Assembly (NCBI RefSeq): GCF_009762775.1
Contig: NZ_CP046401.1
Span: 62,001 to 126,000, forward strand
Direction of reading: 5' to 3'
DNA length: 64,000 bases
Source: Maribellus comscasis
GTDB taxonomy: Bacteria; Bacteroidota; Bacteroidia; Bacteroidales; Prolixibacteraceae
This document shows positions 1 through 8,976 of this stretch, in pieces. A model generated the notes under the pieces. It saw only the letters and a program-made list of their open reading frames with translations. It ran no database searches and was not told where the DNA came from. The position numbers and the translations under genes were made by a program. Within the stretch, counting starts at the first letter, position 1. Each line of letters opens with the position of its first letter.

Positions 1-180
1 TTCTTTATGAACTGTAACCTTTTTTAATACCGGGTTGTATTTTTTCAACTCCATACGTTCAGGCGTATTTTTTCTGTTCTTGGTAGTAATGTACCTTGAA
101 GTTCCCGGCATACCACTGTCTTTGTGCTCTGTACACTCCAGAATAACCTGAATCCTGTTACCTTTTCCTTTTTTTGCCAT
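1..180 (-). CDS. rpmG: 50S ribosomal protein bL33 (partial, cut by window edge)
   Basis: Reading the minus strand from the ATG at 178-180 gives 60 residues beginning [19 protein letters not shown] and ending KKVTVHKE, which is the typical Bacteroidota bL33 sequence. No stop codon is reached before base 1; the family is usually about 62 residues, so only two or so codons are missing. The protein is a small basic component of the large ribosomal subunit. The single Cys seen here means the four-Cys zinc ribbon of other L33 forms is absent. It lies 12 bp downstream of rpmB on the same strand and is surely co-transcribed with it. Confidence 0.93.
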   Translation of the reverse strand, partial: MAKKGKGNRIQVILECTEHKDSGMPGTSRYITTKNRKNTPERMELKKYNPVLKKVTVHKE

Positions 181-192
181 TTCTAAATATCT

Positions 193-435
193 TTAATATT
201 TATCAATATAACCTTTCTCAACTGCGCTCTGCAATGCAGCTTTTACTCCGTTTTTATTTATAGTGCGGATTCCTGCTGCAGAAACCGTTAAATTTACCCA
301 GCGATTTTCCTCCGGTAAATAAAATTTCTTTTTGAACAGGTTGACATCGAACGTTCTTTTTGTTCTTCTTTTTGAGTGAGATACATTATTTCCCACCAAT
401 GCTTTTTTCCCTGTTATTTGACAAACTCGTGACAT
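193..435 (-). CDS. rpmB: 50S ribosomal protein bL28
   Basis: The 80-residue product starts [20 protein letters not shown] and contains the basic [19 protein letters not shown] stretch characteristic of bL28, a structural protein of the large ribosomal subunit. Length and sequence fit the family throughout, and the C-terminal [14 protein letters not shown] segment is the usual conserved block. It is followed after 12 bp by rpmG, the common rpmB-rpmG arrangement. The promoter must lie in the AT-rich region upstream (436 onward, minus strand). Confidence 0.95.
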   Translation of the reverse strand: MSRVCQITGKKALVGNNVSHSKRRTKRTFDVNLFKKKFYLPEENRWVNLTVSAAGIRTINKNGVKAALQSAVEKGYIDKY

Positions 436-761
436 TTCCTTTTTATTTCTATATGATCAAAACAAACACGTTATTCAAACGGCTTGCAAAGAAAATACTT
501 TTTTGCAAAAAAATCAAGCAGATGCTAAAGTTTTTAAATAAAGAATTAACAATTGACAGTTGATTATTTTTTCACACTACCGGACTTCACTTCATTTCCG
601 GAATAACAGAAACATAAACTACTAAAACCAAATACCTTGTTGCCTGTCTTTGAATTAATTTACAAATTCAATTTTGCAGTATTCCCTGCTAATAAAAACT
701 CTCCTTTTTCTTATTTTAAAACATCGGGATTAACAGCTCAATCCTATGCTGTTATTAAGGA

Positions 762-777
762 TACCTAACACTAGGTA
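762..777 (+). promoter_or_regulatory. Predicted response-regulator operator, copy 1
   Basis: TACCTAACACTAGGTA is a perfect inverted repeat (TACCTA, 4-nt spacer, TAGGTA) followed by TTTT. The same arrangement recurs at 7997-8012 before the other output operon, with the same 23-nt gap to the promoter element. The centre lies about 42 nt before the inferred transcription start, a usual position for a LuxR/NarL-type activator. The LuxR-type regulator at 7345-7983 lies between the two copies, so I infer it is the binding protein. Confidence 0.65.
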
Positions 778-800
778 TTTTCTAACCGTCTGACATACGC

Positions 801-808
801 TACTTTTG
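801..808 (+). promoter_or_regulatory. Bacteroidota -7 promoter element for the LRR protein gene
   Basis: TACTTTTG matches the Bacteroidota consensus TAnnTTTG exactly. It lies 23 nt after the palindrome at 762-777 and about 93 nt before the ATG at 902. No strong -33 TTTG is visible, in keeping with an activator-dependent promoter. Confidence 0.55.
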
Positions 809-901
809 AACTGAACTTTTGCTTTAAATAATAAAAACAGGCTGAAATTGCCTCTGTTTATTATTCAAAAATATATTAAATCACACCTAGCCGTAAATAT
901 C

Positions 902-3900
902 ATGAGAATACGTATTACACTTTTCATTCTAATTTCAATTCTTCTTTTTTCTAATCGAATTATGGGTCAAACGTATAACGATTTGACAGTAAATAAAGCT
1001 GATTCACTTGCTTTGGTTGATATATATAATAATCTGGATGGAGACAACTGGTATTTCTGGACTGGATTTCATTTCTGGTTTCGTGGATACTGGGTTGTAG
1101 GCTGGGGTGGAATTGGAATAAATAATCACCGGGTTGACAGCGTTGACCTATCATGGGCTTACTTAAAAGGGACTATCCCAAGCTCAATAGGAGACTTAAC
1201 CGAATTAAAGTATTTAGACTTACAAAGCCTGAAAGATTCGGTATATGGTGGGATGCCGAATGAAATGGGCAACTTAACCAAACTTGAACATTTGGCACTT
1301 AACATCCGTACTGAGATGAATATTCCTTCTTATATATGCACATTTAATAACCTGGAAGTGCTTAAACTGGGCAGTAATTTTACAGGTAATATTCCAACAG
1401 AACTGGGGAACCTGGTTAAATTACAGAAGCTTTACCTGTCGGGTAATAATTTAGAAAGCAATATACCATCAGAACTGGGAAATTTAACCAATTTAGATAT
1501 ACTTTACCTTTCCTCAAATAATCTTGAAGGTAACATCCCTCCGGAACTGGGTAATCTGAACCGTCTAAGTTGGCTTATGCTGAATGATAATAACATTGGG
1601 GGAACCATCCCTCCGGAACTGGGAAATTTAGATAGTTTAAGCTGGTTTAACCTATATAATAATAACCTGGAAGGAACTATACCGCCGGAACTGGGTAATC
1701 TAAGTAAATTAGATCGTTTAAACCTGCACGACAACAACCTGTCAGGAGCTATTCCACCTGAACTTGGGAATTTAGCCAGTATGACAAAACTTTACCTGCA
1801 CAATAATAATTTGGAGGGTACAATTCCCTCTCAACTAGGCAATTTAGCTAACCTGAACTATCTATACCTAAACAATAATAATCTGGAAAGTCCCATTCCT
1901 GCTGAATTAGGAAATCTAAGTAAACTACAGAACGTTTATGTAAACGACAATAAATTCAATTTTACTGATTTAGAAATATTTGCCAGTAAAGATTTAGATA
2001 AATTTGAATATGCTCCACAAGCCAATATAGAACTTACAACATCGGTTAACGGAGCAACAACTATATTAAACATGGATGCCGGTGGAACACAAACAACTTA
2101 CCAATGGTATTACGATGGGACTGCAATTTCGGGGGCTACATCAGCAGGCTGCGAAGTTGAAACCGGAAAAGAGCTTACTAAATATCTGTGCAAGGCAAAA
2201 AATACGCTATTGCCGGATTTAGTGCTGAACGGCAAATATGTAATCCCAGATGAAGAAAGATGCTGGGAAACCGGTGCGTTAACATTCTGCCTGTCGTCGG
2301 GAAAGTGGGAAAAGGCAAGTGGAAATAATAAAATTAAAGCTACCGACATCCTTTCGATAAATGACTTTTTATATTTTGATGGAACAATTACCATCGATAC
2401 TTCTGCGTTGGAAATCGATGCCAATGGAGAATTCTATGTTGATAATATTCCCCTACCTGGCGGGAACACAGGCAAATACTCTTTAGCGGTTGGAAATTAC
2501 AATCTTAAACTATTAGGCGAAAACGGGCAAATAACAAATTTTCTGAACTCAAACCTGGAACAAAGCGCTGAATTATTTGGCATTGGCTTAAAAATTGACA
2601 TGCTGACTCTGGTAAATGAAAAAGACAAGACAGGATTGAGTATTGGCTGTTCGATGAAAGTTCCCGGTATTTTAGGAGGGTGCGGAACCGTTGAAAAAAA
2701 AGAAACAGAAATTAAACTCAGCGATTTGGAGATTACTTCTGCCGGAATAACACTAGGTGGAGTAGCTGTAAAAGATATGGGACTATTGGCAGATGGTTTT
2801 TGTTTAAAAAATTTGGAATTAAGCTATAACTCAAAAAAGAATATACTTAATGCGGGCATGATGCTTGGCCTCCCCTTTGGAGATGTTGGAGGAGGATTTA
2901 AAATAGAGGAAGGGCTGGTGGACAGTATCGGCTGGCATATCGAATCGAATGTGGCTCCTTTTGTAATTGGAACTACAACTGTTGGTATAAAAGGTTTTTT
3001 CGGACACGTTTCCAGCATAACAAAACCGGCTATGGAGGTTGAATTGGGTGGAATTTTTTCCGACATTCTTTCTGATGACCTTTACCGATGCACTTTAAGT
3101 GGAACAATGGTTTGGCCTGCAACAATTGGATTTAAAGGAACAGGGCAGTTTATGAGGCCCATCGACAACTCTCTCCCGTTTCAGTTACAGGGAAACACCT
3201 CTGTGGCCTGGGATGTACCAAACAGCGTTTTCAAAATCGAACTTGGCGGCAAATTTGGCACCCTCGACGAAAAGACTTGGCTTATGACCGGGCAAGGTAA
3301 TTTCAATATCTATTTTAAGGAAACACCATCTGTTTTATCAGGCAAAATGAACGGAACCATGACTCTCCCAAAACTCTCGGATAACGCTCCTTTTAACTGG
3401 TTAAATTCCATGTTCGATTTTCCTGTTAATGTAAGTGCGTCCGACAGATTTATCTATGGAAATTCAAAAGTGGCTTACGGAGAAGCTACTTTTAAATCTG
3501 ACAGTCATGGGCCCTACACCCTTAAATATGTAATTGATCTTACGAAAGACATTGACGATGAAGAATATCTCTATTTCAAAATCAGTTCGGGAAAAACAAA
3601 ATCAGCAATAATTAGTGAAAAAAGTGCATCAACAAATGCAACGATAACAAAAACCTTTGATGTACCTGAGAATACGGAGCTGGGTATTATTGAAATAAAA
3701 AGTACGATTGAGGCTCCTGTTTCAACACTAACCTCTCCACTAGGGATAAGCTATACAGAAACACTTTCCAACGACAGTATTATTTACACATCTTCGACTG
3801 ATAACAAGGAAGCATTCTGGACGCTGATTGATGCAACACCAGGCACATGGACAATTAATTTAGAAAATCCAAACACAGAAGATACAATCATTACTTATTT

Positions 3901-4762
3901 TCAATTAAAGGAACAGGAATTTAAATTTTCTGTTAACCAAAATGGAGATGAAGTTACGGTGACCTGGAATACAGAAGAGATAGACGAAGGCCAGCAGGTT
4001 TGTGTGCTTCTTGACAATGATAAAGCTGATTTTAATGGTTTTAAAATCAAAGAAGCTGATGCCGGCCTGGGAACTTTAAACTTTACGCTTGATGAAAATA
4101 CGCCCGATTGCAGCTATTATGTGTATGTTCAACTGATTGACGAATTTACAGTAAATGAAAAATATGCCGACGAGCCGGTATACAATTCTCTTGCCTCCCT
4201 TTCGCCTCCTGACAAATTTAGTGCAAGTTACAACACTCAAACCGATGAAGTTGAATTCAGCTGGGAACAGGCTTCTTCTTCCGATGTAGCCGGATACATT
4301 TTAACAATTACTGATGAATACGGAAATGATTCGGTTTATGCCGTACTTAACAGTGTTCAAACAAATATTTCCCTCTATATTGAAGACCACGAAAACAAAA
4401 CTGGCAAAATTGAGTCCTATAACAACGATGGAAAAATTGGCTGTCCTTCAGAACTGTCGAGTCTGGTTACTTCGGCAGAAAGTATACCAAAAAATAATAA
4501 ACCGGATAACAAATTAAATGTATATCCAAATCCTACAACCGGAAAATGTACAGTGCGTTATTATGTTTCAACCCCAACAAACTGTGAAATAATGTTGTTC
4601 GATATAAACGGGCGCAAGATTAAACATCAATTATCTGGTTTTCAAACAGAAGGATATCATCAGTTTGAATTGGATTATAACGATTTACCAAACGGAATTT
4701 ATATCATCAAGTACGTAAGTAACCTTGAGTCGTTCTCTGTAAAATCAGTTTTGAACAAATAA
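902..4762 (+). CDS. Secreted leucine-rich-repeat protein with T9SS sorting domain
   Basis: I start at the ATG at 902, which gives a clean signal peptide (MRIRITLFILISILLFSNRIMGQ); a longer frame from a TTG at 848 would spoil it. The 1286-residue product has an LRR N-terminal cap with GDNWYFW, then about eleven 24-residue repeats of the PPELGNLxxLxxLxLxxNNLxG type (about residues 88-355), an Ig-like segment (QWYYDGTAISGA), a long beta-rich region, a fibronectin-III-like domain (about 1098-1160) and a C-terminal Por/type IX sorting domain beginning NVYPNPTTG (about 1205-1286). It should cross the outer membrane by T9SS and stay on the surface or be released. The repeats suggest binding to proteins or glycans; the ligand is unknown. 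The upstream operator ties it to the two-component system at 5417-7983. Confidence 0.85.
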   Translation: MRIRITLFILISILLFSNRIMGQTYNDLTVNKADSLALVDIYNNLDGDNWYFWTGFHFWFRGYWVVGWGGIGINNHRVDSVDLSWAYLKGTIPSSIGDLTELKYLDLQSLKDSVYGGMPNEMGNLTKLEHLALNIRTEMNIPSYICTFNNLEVLKLGSNFTGNIPTELGNLVKLQKLYLSGNNLESNIPSELGNLTNLDILYLSSNNLEGNIPPELGNLNRLSWLMLNDNNIGGTIPPELGNLDSLSWFNLYNNNLEGTIPPELGNLSKLDRLNLHDNNLSGAIPPELGNLASMTKLYLHNNNLEGTIPSQLGNLANLNYLYLNNNNLESPIPAELGNLSKLQNVYVNDNKFNFTDLEIFASKDLDKFEYAPQANIELTTSVNGATTILNMDAGGTQTTYQWYYDGTAISGATSAGCEVETGKELTKYLCKAKNTLLPDLVLNGKYVIPDEERCWETGALTFCLSSGKWEKASGNNKIKATDILSINDFLYFDGTITIDTSALEIDANGEFYVDNIPLPGGNTGKYSLAVGNYNLKLLGENGQITNFLNSNLEQSAELFGIGLKIDMLTLVNEKDKTGLSIGCSMKVPGILGGCGTVEKKETEIKLSDLEITSAGITLGGVAVKDMGLLADGFCLKNLELSYNSKKNILNAGMMLGLPFGDVGGGFKIEEGLVDSIGWHIESNVAPFVIGTTTVGIKGFFGHVSSITKPAMEVELGGIFSDILSDDLYRCTLSGTMVWPATIGFKGTGQFMRPIDNSLPFQLQGNTSVAWDVPNSVFKIELGGKFGTLDEKTWLMTGQGNFNIYFKETPSVLSGKMNGTMTLPKLSDNAPFNWLNSMFDFPVNVSASDRFIYGNSKVAYGEATFKSDSHGPYTLKYVIDLTKDIDDEEYLYFKISSGKTKSAIISEKSASTNATITKTFDVPENTELGIIEIKSTIEAPVSTLTSPLGISYTETLSNDSIIYTSSTDNKEAFWTLIDATPGTWTINLENPNTEDTIITYFQLKEQEFKFSVNQNGDEVTVTWNTEEIDEGQQVCVLLDNDKADFNGFKIKEADAGLGTLNFTLDENTPDCSYYVYVQLIDEFTVNEKYADEPVYNSLASLSPPDKFSASYNTQTDEVEFSWEQASSSDVAGYILTITDEYGNDSVYAVLNSVQTNISLYIEDHENKTGKIESYNNDGKIGCPSELSSLVTSAESIPKNNKPDNKLNVYPNPTTGKCTVRYYVSTPTNCEIMLFDINGRKIKHQLSGFQTEGYHQFELDYNDLPNGIYIIKYVSNLESFSVKSVLNK

Positions 4763-4832
4763 CGGAGAAAACAACAATCAATCTATTTTGAAAACATTGG
4801 ATAAAGAGCCAAAAAATTCAAAAAAAAATGTT

Positions 4833-5333
4833 ATGTGCATTACAAAAAACCAACGAGTTTGTGTCTGCTGCAAATGGCAGAAGCTATTTCTATGTTTTAT
4901 TATCCTATCTTTTAATGCTTGTGATTTAAATTCGGGAGAGAGTAAAAATAAATGCAAAGAAACGGAACAACCTTCGTTTGAAAAATCACTCTCTCCAGCG
5001 ATTCATATCAAAAACAGCAAAGGTGAAGATTATTGGGGCGCACATGTTGAAATTAACATATATAAAGAATATTGTGACGGCACCATTAATGGTATTTTCG
5101 TTAAAGAAACGACGACAGACGAAGAAGGATATGCTGATTTTGCATATATTTTTACATACAAATTTGCAAATCTGGAAGATAAGGTAAATTACATTATTAC
5201 TGTTACCGGAGAAGATCCGCTTACGGGAGATACAAAGGAATATAAATATTCCGACAGCATGGACTACGAAGAGACTGCCGAATACGCTGTAAATCCGGTA
5301 TATTTAAATCACACTTTACAAGTTACCTGGTAA
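4833..5333 (+). CDS. Small lipoprotein with a beta-sandwich-like domain
   Basis: The ATG at 4833 gives 166 residues; an upstream TTG at 4788 only adds a polar tail. The N-terminus (KLFLCFIILSFNAC) is a hydrophobic stretch ending in a Bacteroidota-type lipobox with Cys. The remainder alternates hydrophobic and polar residues (SPAIHIKNSKGEDYWGAHVEINIY, TTTDEEGYADFAYIF) as in Ig-like or carboxypeptidase-regulatory-like folds. I do not recognise a named family. It follows the LRR gene by 70 bp on the same strand with no clear promoter between, so it is probably in the same operon, perhaps as a surface partner. Confidence 0.65.
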   Translation: MCITKNQRVCVCCKWQKLFLCFIILSFNACDLNSGESKNKCKETEQPSFEKSLSPAIHIKNSKGEDYWGAHVEINIYKEYCDGTINGIFVKETTTDEEGYADFAYIFTYKFANLEDKVNYIITVTGEDPLTGDTKEYKYSDSMDYEETAEYAVNPVYLNHTLQVTW

Positions 5334-5416
5334 ATTTTATCGTATGTTTAACTGACAGCAAAATCCGCAGCTATTTCTCCGTGTTAATTATTTTGTATTT
5401 TTAAAAGAAAAACAAA

Positions 5417-7348
5417 TTGAAACTAATTTTCCTTATACTGGTTTGCCTTGCTGTTATTCACAGCCACGCGCAAAATTCGAGAATAGATAGTTTAAATTCA
5501 CTTTTAAACTCAACAACTGATAAATTTGAGATCGCAAAAATAAATCTTGAACTCTCAAAACTTTATGAGTCAATTGATCTTCAAAAAGGAAAAGAGTTTG
5601 CAAAAAAAGCAGAACAATTTAACAACAACGACTCATTAAAGGCCGAAGCCAGCAATCAACTTGGGAGGTTTTATTTTTTTATGGCGGACATGGATTCTGC
5701 TGTCTTTTATTTCACTAAAGCAAAGGAAACATTAAACAACCTGGATGATGATAAAAGAGTGGCCATCATAAATATTAGTTTAGGAGCAGTGCAGCTCCGG
5801 CAGGGCGATTACAACGGCACCATTAAAACACTCACGGAAAGTGCTGCATATTTTGAAGAAAACGGTGACAAGCTAAATGCAGCAAAATGTTACAGTAATA
5901 TTTCAACTGCACTGGCCGAACTTGAAAATTTCAAACAGGCAATTGATTACAATGAACGCGCACTGGATGTGTTTGAAACACAAAACCTGTTACCTTTCCA
6001 ACTGATTACACTCCCCAATCTGGCGGCACAACATTATAAAAACGGAGATACACTGAAAGCCATCGGGTACAATCTGGATGCGGAAGAACTTGCTGTAAAA
6101 ATAGGAAACAAACGCTCACTATCTATTATTTACAACAATTTGGGAAGTATTTATTTAGATACGGATCCTGCAAAAGCAAAAGGTTATCTGGAAAAAACCA
6201 TCCAGTTAAAAAATGAGCTCAACCTAAAAGCCGGGATTGAAGTTACGCTCGGAAACCTCGGATATTTAAGCATGAAAAATGGTGATTACAAAACTGCCAT
6301 TTCCTACTACAAACAGGTAGCCAAGATTGTAAAAGGTAAACAGCTGGTATTTGCATACAACCAACTCAAAGAATGTTACAACAAACTCAGTCAACCTGCA
6401 AATGCTTTGGTATATTCTGAAAAATCACAACAATTAAACGACAGTATTTTGAATGCTGAAAACCAAAAAATTTTCACCGAAATTCAAACAAAATACGAAA
6501 CAGAAAAAAAAGAAAAAGAAATATTTGAACTGCAAACCAAAAACCTGGAAGTTGAGGTCAAAAAAAACAGAAACAGAAATTTACTTTTTATCGTTCTCGG
6601 AATTTTAGCGGCTACTATCTTTATTGTCTATCTTTTGCTAAAGAGCTCAACACGAAAAAGAATTGTCGCCGAACAAAACCTAAAAATCAAACAACAGGAA
6701 ATTACGCAAATTTTAAAAACCCAGGAATTAAACGGAATAGACGCGATTATTTCCGCTCAGGAGGAAGAACGCAGTCGGATAGCCGACGACTTACACGATA
6801 ATCTGGGGAGCAAAATTGCAACGCTGAAATTATATATTGAAGAACTCAAAACATCGAAAAGTAACGGAAAGGAAGAGCTAATTGAAAAGTTAAAATCACT
6901 TTCCGATGAAACCTACAAGGAAGTGCGAAAAATAGCCCATAATAAAAACTTTGGAGCTTTAATCAATCAGGGATTGATTCCTTCAATAAAAACAATTGCA
7001 AGAGAAATTTCAATTTCAGAAAAACTGCAAATCGATGTAACCAACATCAATGTAAACAAACGCATAAAAAACAATATTGAGATTCAGGTGTTCAGAAGTG
7101 TTCAGGAATTGCTTACCAACATTATCAAACACGCTGAAGCTACAGAAGCAATTATTCAGTTCTCGGAAGATGATAACCGGCTAAACATTATGGTTGAAGA
7201 CAACGGAAAGGGGTTCAGTTTAAACGAAGTAAAAATTGGCCTTGGCCTGACAAATATTGAAAAAAGGATTGAAAATATTGACGGTAACATTGTTGTTGAT
7301 TCAACTCCGGGAAACGGAACCACAGTCATTTTAAATATTCCTTTATGA
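5417..7348 (+). CDS. TPR-containing sensor histidine kinase (HisKA_3 type)
   Basis: A TTG start at 5417 gives a perfect signal peptide (MKLIFLILVCLAVIHSHAQ), and no in-frame ATG lies close upstream. The 643-residue protein has a periplasmic tetratricopeptide array (about residues 20-340), a short coiled coil, one membrane helix (about 388-411), a HisKA_3 dimerisation domain with EEERSRIADDLHDNLGSK (phospho-acceptor His460), and a HATPase_c domain with QELLTNIIKHA, VEDNGKGF and GLGLTNIEKRI. This is the NarX-like kinase layout with TPRs as sensor. Its stop overlaps the response-regulator start by 4 nt (ATGA), so the pair is translationally coupled. The signal sensed is unknown; the neighbours suggest cell-surface status. 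Confidence 0.9.
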   Translation: MKLIFLILVCLAVIHSHAQNSRIDSLNSLLNSTTDKFEIAKINLELSKLYESIDLQKGKEFAKKAEQFNNNDSLKAEASNQLGRFYFFMADMDSAVFYFTKAKETLNNLDDDKRVAIINISLGAVQLRQGDYNGTIKTLTESAAYFEENGDKLNAAKCYSNISTALAELENFKQAIDYNERALDVFETQNLLPFQLITLPNLAAQHYKNGDTLKAIGYNLDAEELAVKIGNKRSLSIIYNNLGSIYLDTDPAKAKGYLEKTIQLKNELNLKAGIEVTLGNLGYLSMKNGDYKTAISYYKQVAKIVKGKQLVFAYNQLKECYNKLSQPANALVYSEKSQQLNDSILNAENQKIFTEIQTKYETEKKEKEIFELQTKNLEVEVKKNRNRNLLFIVLGILAATIFIVYLLLKSSTRKRIVAEQNLKIKQQEITQILKTQELNGIDAIISAQEEERSRIADDLHDNLGSKIATLKLYIEELKTSKSNGKEELIEKLKSLSDETYKEVRKIAHNKNFGALINQGLIPSIKTIAREISISEKLQIDVTNINVNKRIKNNIEIQVFRSVQELLTNIIKHAEATEAIIQFSEDDNRLNIMVEDNGKGFSLNEVKIGLGLTNIEKRIENIDGNIVVDSTPGNGTTVILNIPL

Positions 7349-7983
7349 AAATTAAAGTAGCAATTGCAGACGATCACAAATTATTTATAGACGGTATAAA
7401 ATCAATTTTATCCAACCAAATTGATGTTAAAATCGTAATTGAGGCCGCAAACGGGCTGGAACTTGTCAAAGCAGTTGAGAAAGGCCCACTACCCAATGTA
7501 ATTGTAACAGATATTCGAATGCCTGTTATGGATGGAATTGCTGCAACAAAAATACTCACAAAAAATTATCCAAACATTCCGGTACTTGCGTTAACGATGT
7601 TTGACCAGAGTGCTGATGTTTTTGAAATGCTGGAAGCCGGGGCGAAAGGTTTTGTAACCAAAGAAGCGGACAAGCAAGAGCTTCTGGCGGCGTTAAAAAG
7701 TTTATTAAATGGTAAAAAATATTTTAGCAAAAACCTACCGGAAAACTTTAACTCTTGGTTTTCCAGCACTCCCGATGAAAACGAACTTGCCCTCACCCGT
7801 CGTGAAAAAGAAATCCTTGGTTTGATTGCAAAGGGAAGAACTACCTTACAAATGGCTACAGAACTAAAACTAAGCAAATTTACCATTGATACCCACCGTA
7901 AAAACATACACAAAAAGCTGGGAATAAAAAGTAATACCGGTTTAGTAAATTATGCGCTCAAAAATCTTGATTTGAATTATTAG
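7345..7983 (+). CDS. LuxR/NarL-family response regulator
   Basis: The 212-residue product has an N-terminal receiver domain (IADDHKLFIDG; phospho-acceptor Asp56 in VTDIRMPVMDG; conserved Lys in FVTKEA) and a C-terminal GerE-type helix-turn-helix (LTRREKEILGLIAKGRTTLQMA...TIDTHRKNIHKKLGI). It is the cognate partner of the kinase it overlaps. NarL-family regulators bind inverted repeats with a few-nt spacer, and two such palindromes flank this gene pair at 762-777 and 7997-8012, each before a promoter. I infer that the phosphorylated protein activates both the LRR operon and the barrel/Cys-repeat operon. Confidence 0.93.
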   Translation: MKIKVAIADDHKLFIDGIKSILSNQIDVKIVIEAANGLELVKAVEKGPLPNVIVTDIRMPVMDGIAATKILTKNYPNIPVLALTMFDQSADVFEMLEAGAKGFVTKEADKQELLAALKSLLNGKKYFSKNLPENFNSWFSSTPDENELALTRREKEILGLIAKGRTTLQMATELKLSKFTIDTHRKNIHKKLGIKSNTGLVNYALKNLDLNY

Positions 7984-7996
7984 TTTCTAAAAAATA

Positions 7997-8012
7997 TACC
8001 TAGTAGTAGGTA
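7997..8012 (+). promoter_or_regulatory. Predicted response-regulator operator, copy 2
   Basis: TACCTAGTAGTAGGTA is a perfect TACCTA-N4-TAGGTA inverted repeat followed by TTTT, the same as copy 1 at 762-777 except for the spacer. It starts 13 bp after the response-regulator stop and lies 23 nt before the -7 element at 8036. Confidence 0.65.
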
Positions 8013-8035
8013 TTTTAAGCCGCCTGCGAGAAGGT

Positions 8036-8043
8036 TAAATTTG
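8036..8043 (+). promoter_or_regulatory. Bacteroidota -7 promoter element for the barrel operon
   Basis: TAAATTTG is an exact TAnnTTTG match, 23 nt after the second operator and 34 nt before the ATG at 8078. The short leader and repeated geometry make this a convincing promoter. Confidence 0.6.
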
Positions 8044-8077
8044 TACAAAAACCAGAATTTAATCTAACCGCGACAGT

Positions 8078-8965
8078 ATGAAACAAAATTTCACTCAACA
8101 GCTAATACAATTTGGTTTAATCATTTTTCTTCTTTCTTTTTCCCTTAACGGATATACACAAAAAACATTTACTGTTGTTTGCGACAAAACAGACAATACA
8201 GTAAAAGTCGTTGATGCTGATAAACGATCGCCAAATTATGTACCCATTAAAGGGGGATTTCCTTTTCGCCAGGTAGCACAGAAATGGATCGATGAAAATT
8301 ATTCTACTACTCAATGTGACCCGGGAGAAATAACAAACCAGATTAAAGCTCAGTCGCAATCTGTAAATTCAGACATTAATAACAATACAGTTACCGCTGC
8401 TCCCCCACAACACACAACTGCTCCCGGTATTAAAAATGTACAAAGTCAAACGGCAGATACTCCAATAAAATTTAATAACACATCTCTTTTGCTCGACATT
8501 AAATTTTCTAATCTTGGCGAGGCTTTGTTACTCGAAAACAACCTTGTACCCGGAATAGAAATAGGTATGGAACAGCTATTTGGAAACGAAATATATTTTG
8601 GCACAGGGGTTCATTTTAATGCCTATCTGGCAACACTTGAAAACAGCAGTGACGACGATTCACAGTTTTACTATTTCGGGCGAATCCCTGTCTTCTTAGG
8701 ATATCGTTTAAACTACAGCGGAATGATGATTATGGCAGAAGCCGGTGCCGAGATAAATACAAAAATGGCTTCTACAGAAACGGATAAAACAATACTCGGA
8801 AGAACAGGAAAAGACAATTCTGTTAACTTCCTGGGAAGAGTTAAAATTGGCAGCGAAACTGTAATGTTGGAATTGGGAACTGAATTCTGGCTGACCGAAA
8901 TTCTCGAAAACTATGAAGACTTCAACATGACTGCTTTTTACCTTGGACTTAGATTTTATTTTTAA
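8078..8965 (+). CDS. Outer-membrane beta-barrel protein with N-terminal periplasmic segment
   Basis: The 295-residue product has a signal peptide (FGLIIFLLSFSLNGYTQ), a short N-terminal domain (FTVVCDKTDNTVKVVDADKRS and a following Cys), a Gln/Thr/Pro-rich linker (about residues 85-130), and a C-terminal region of amphipathic strands ending in FYLGLRFYF, the usual aromatic end of an outer-membrane barrel. The strand count is small, like an eight-stranded OmpA/OmpX-type barrel. It is the first gene after the second operator and sits 11 bp before the Cys-repeat protein gene. Its job is unknown; it could anchor or export the neighbouring secreted protein. Confidence 0.7.
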   Translation: MKQNFTQQLIQFGLIIFLLSFSLNGYTQKTFTVVCDKTDNTVKVVDADKRSPNYVPIKGGFPFRQVAQKWIDENYSTTQCDPGEITNQIKAQSQSVNSDINNNTVTAAPPQHTTAPGIKNVQSQTADTPIKFNNTSLLLDIKFSNLGEALLLENNLVPGIEIGMEQLFGNEIYFGTGVHFNAYLATLENSSDDDSQFYYFGRIPVFLGYRLNYSGMMIMAEAGAEINTKMASTETDKTILGRTGKDNSVNFLGRVKIGSETVMLELGTEFWLTEILENYEDFNMTAFYLGLRFYF

Positions 8966-8976
8966 ACCCATGAACA

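Larger units (their letters stand above)
436..901. other. Intergenic region between rpmB and the LRR protein gene
   Basis: This 466-bp AT-rich stretch separates two divergently transcribed units. The left half should carry the rpmB promoter for the minus strand; I see no clean TAnnTTTG match there. The right half carries the TACCTA-N4-TAGGTA operator and a perfect TAnnTTTG element listed separately, followed by a leader of about 90 nt. Open frames in it have no recognisable protein character. Confidence 0.7.

Noticed and set aside
360..563. Small plus-strand ORF over the rpmB start
   Set aside because: It overlaps rpmB on the other strand, is low-complexity (F/L/K-rich) and has no protein-family character.
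1162..1960. Tandem DNA repeat array
   Set aside because: It is the 72-nt period of coding leucine-rich repeats, not an independent DNA repeat.
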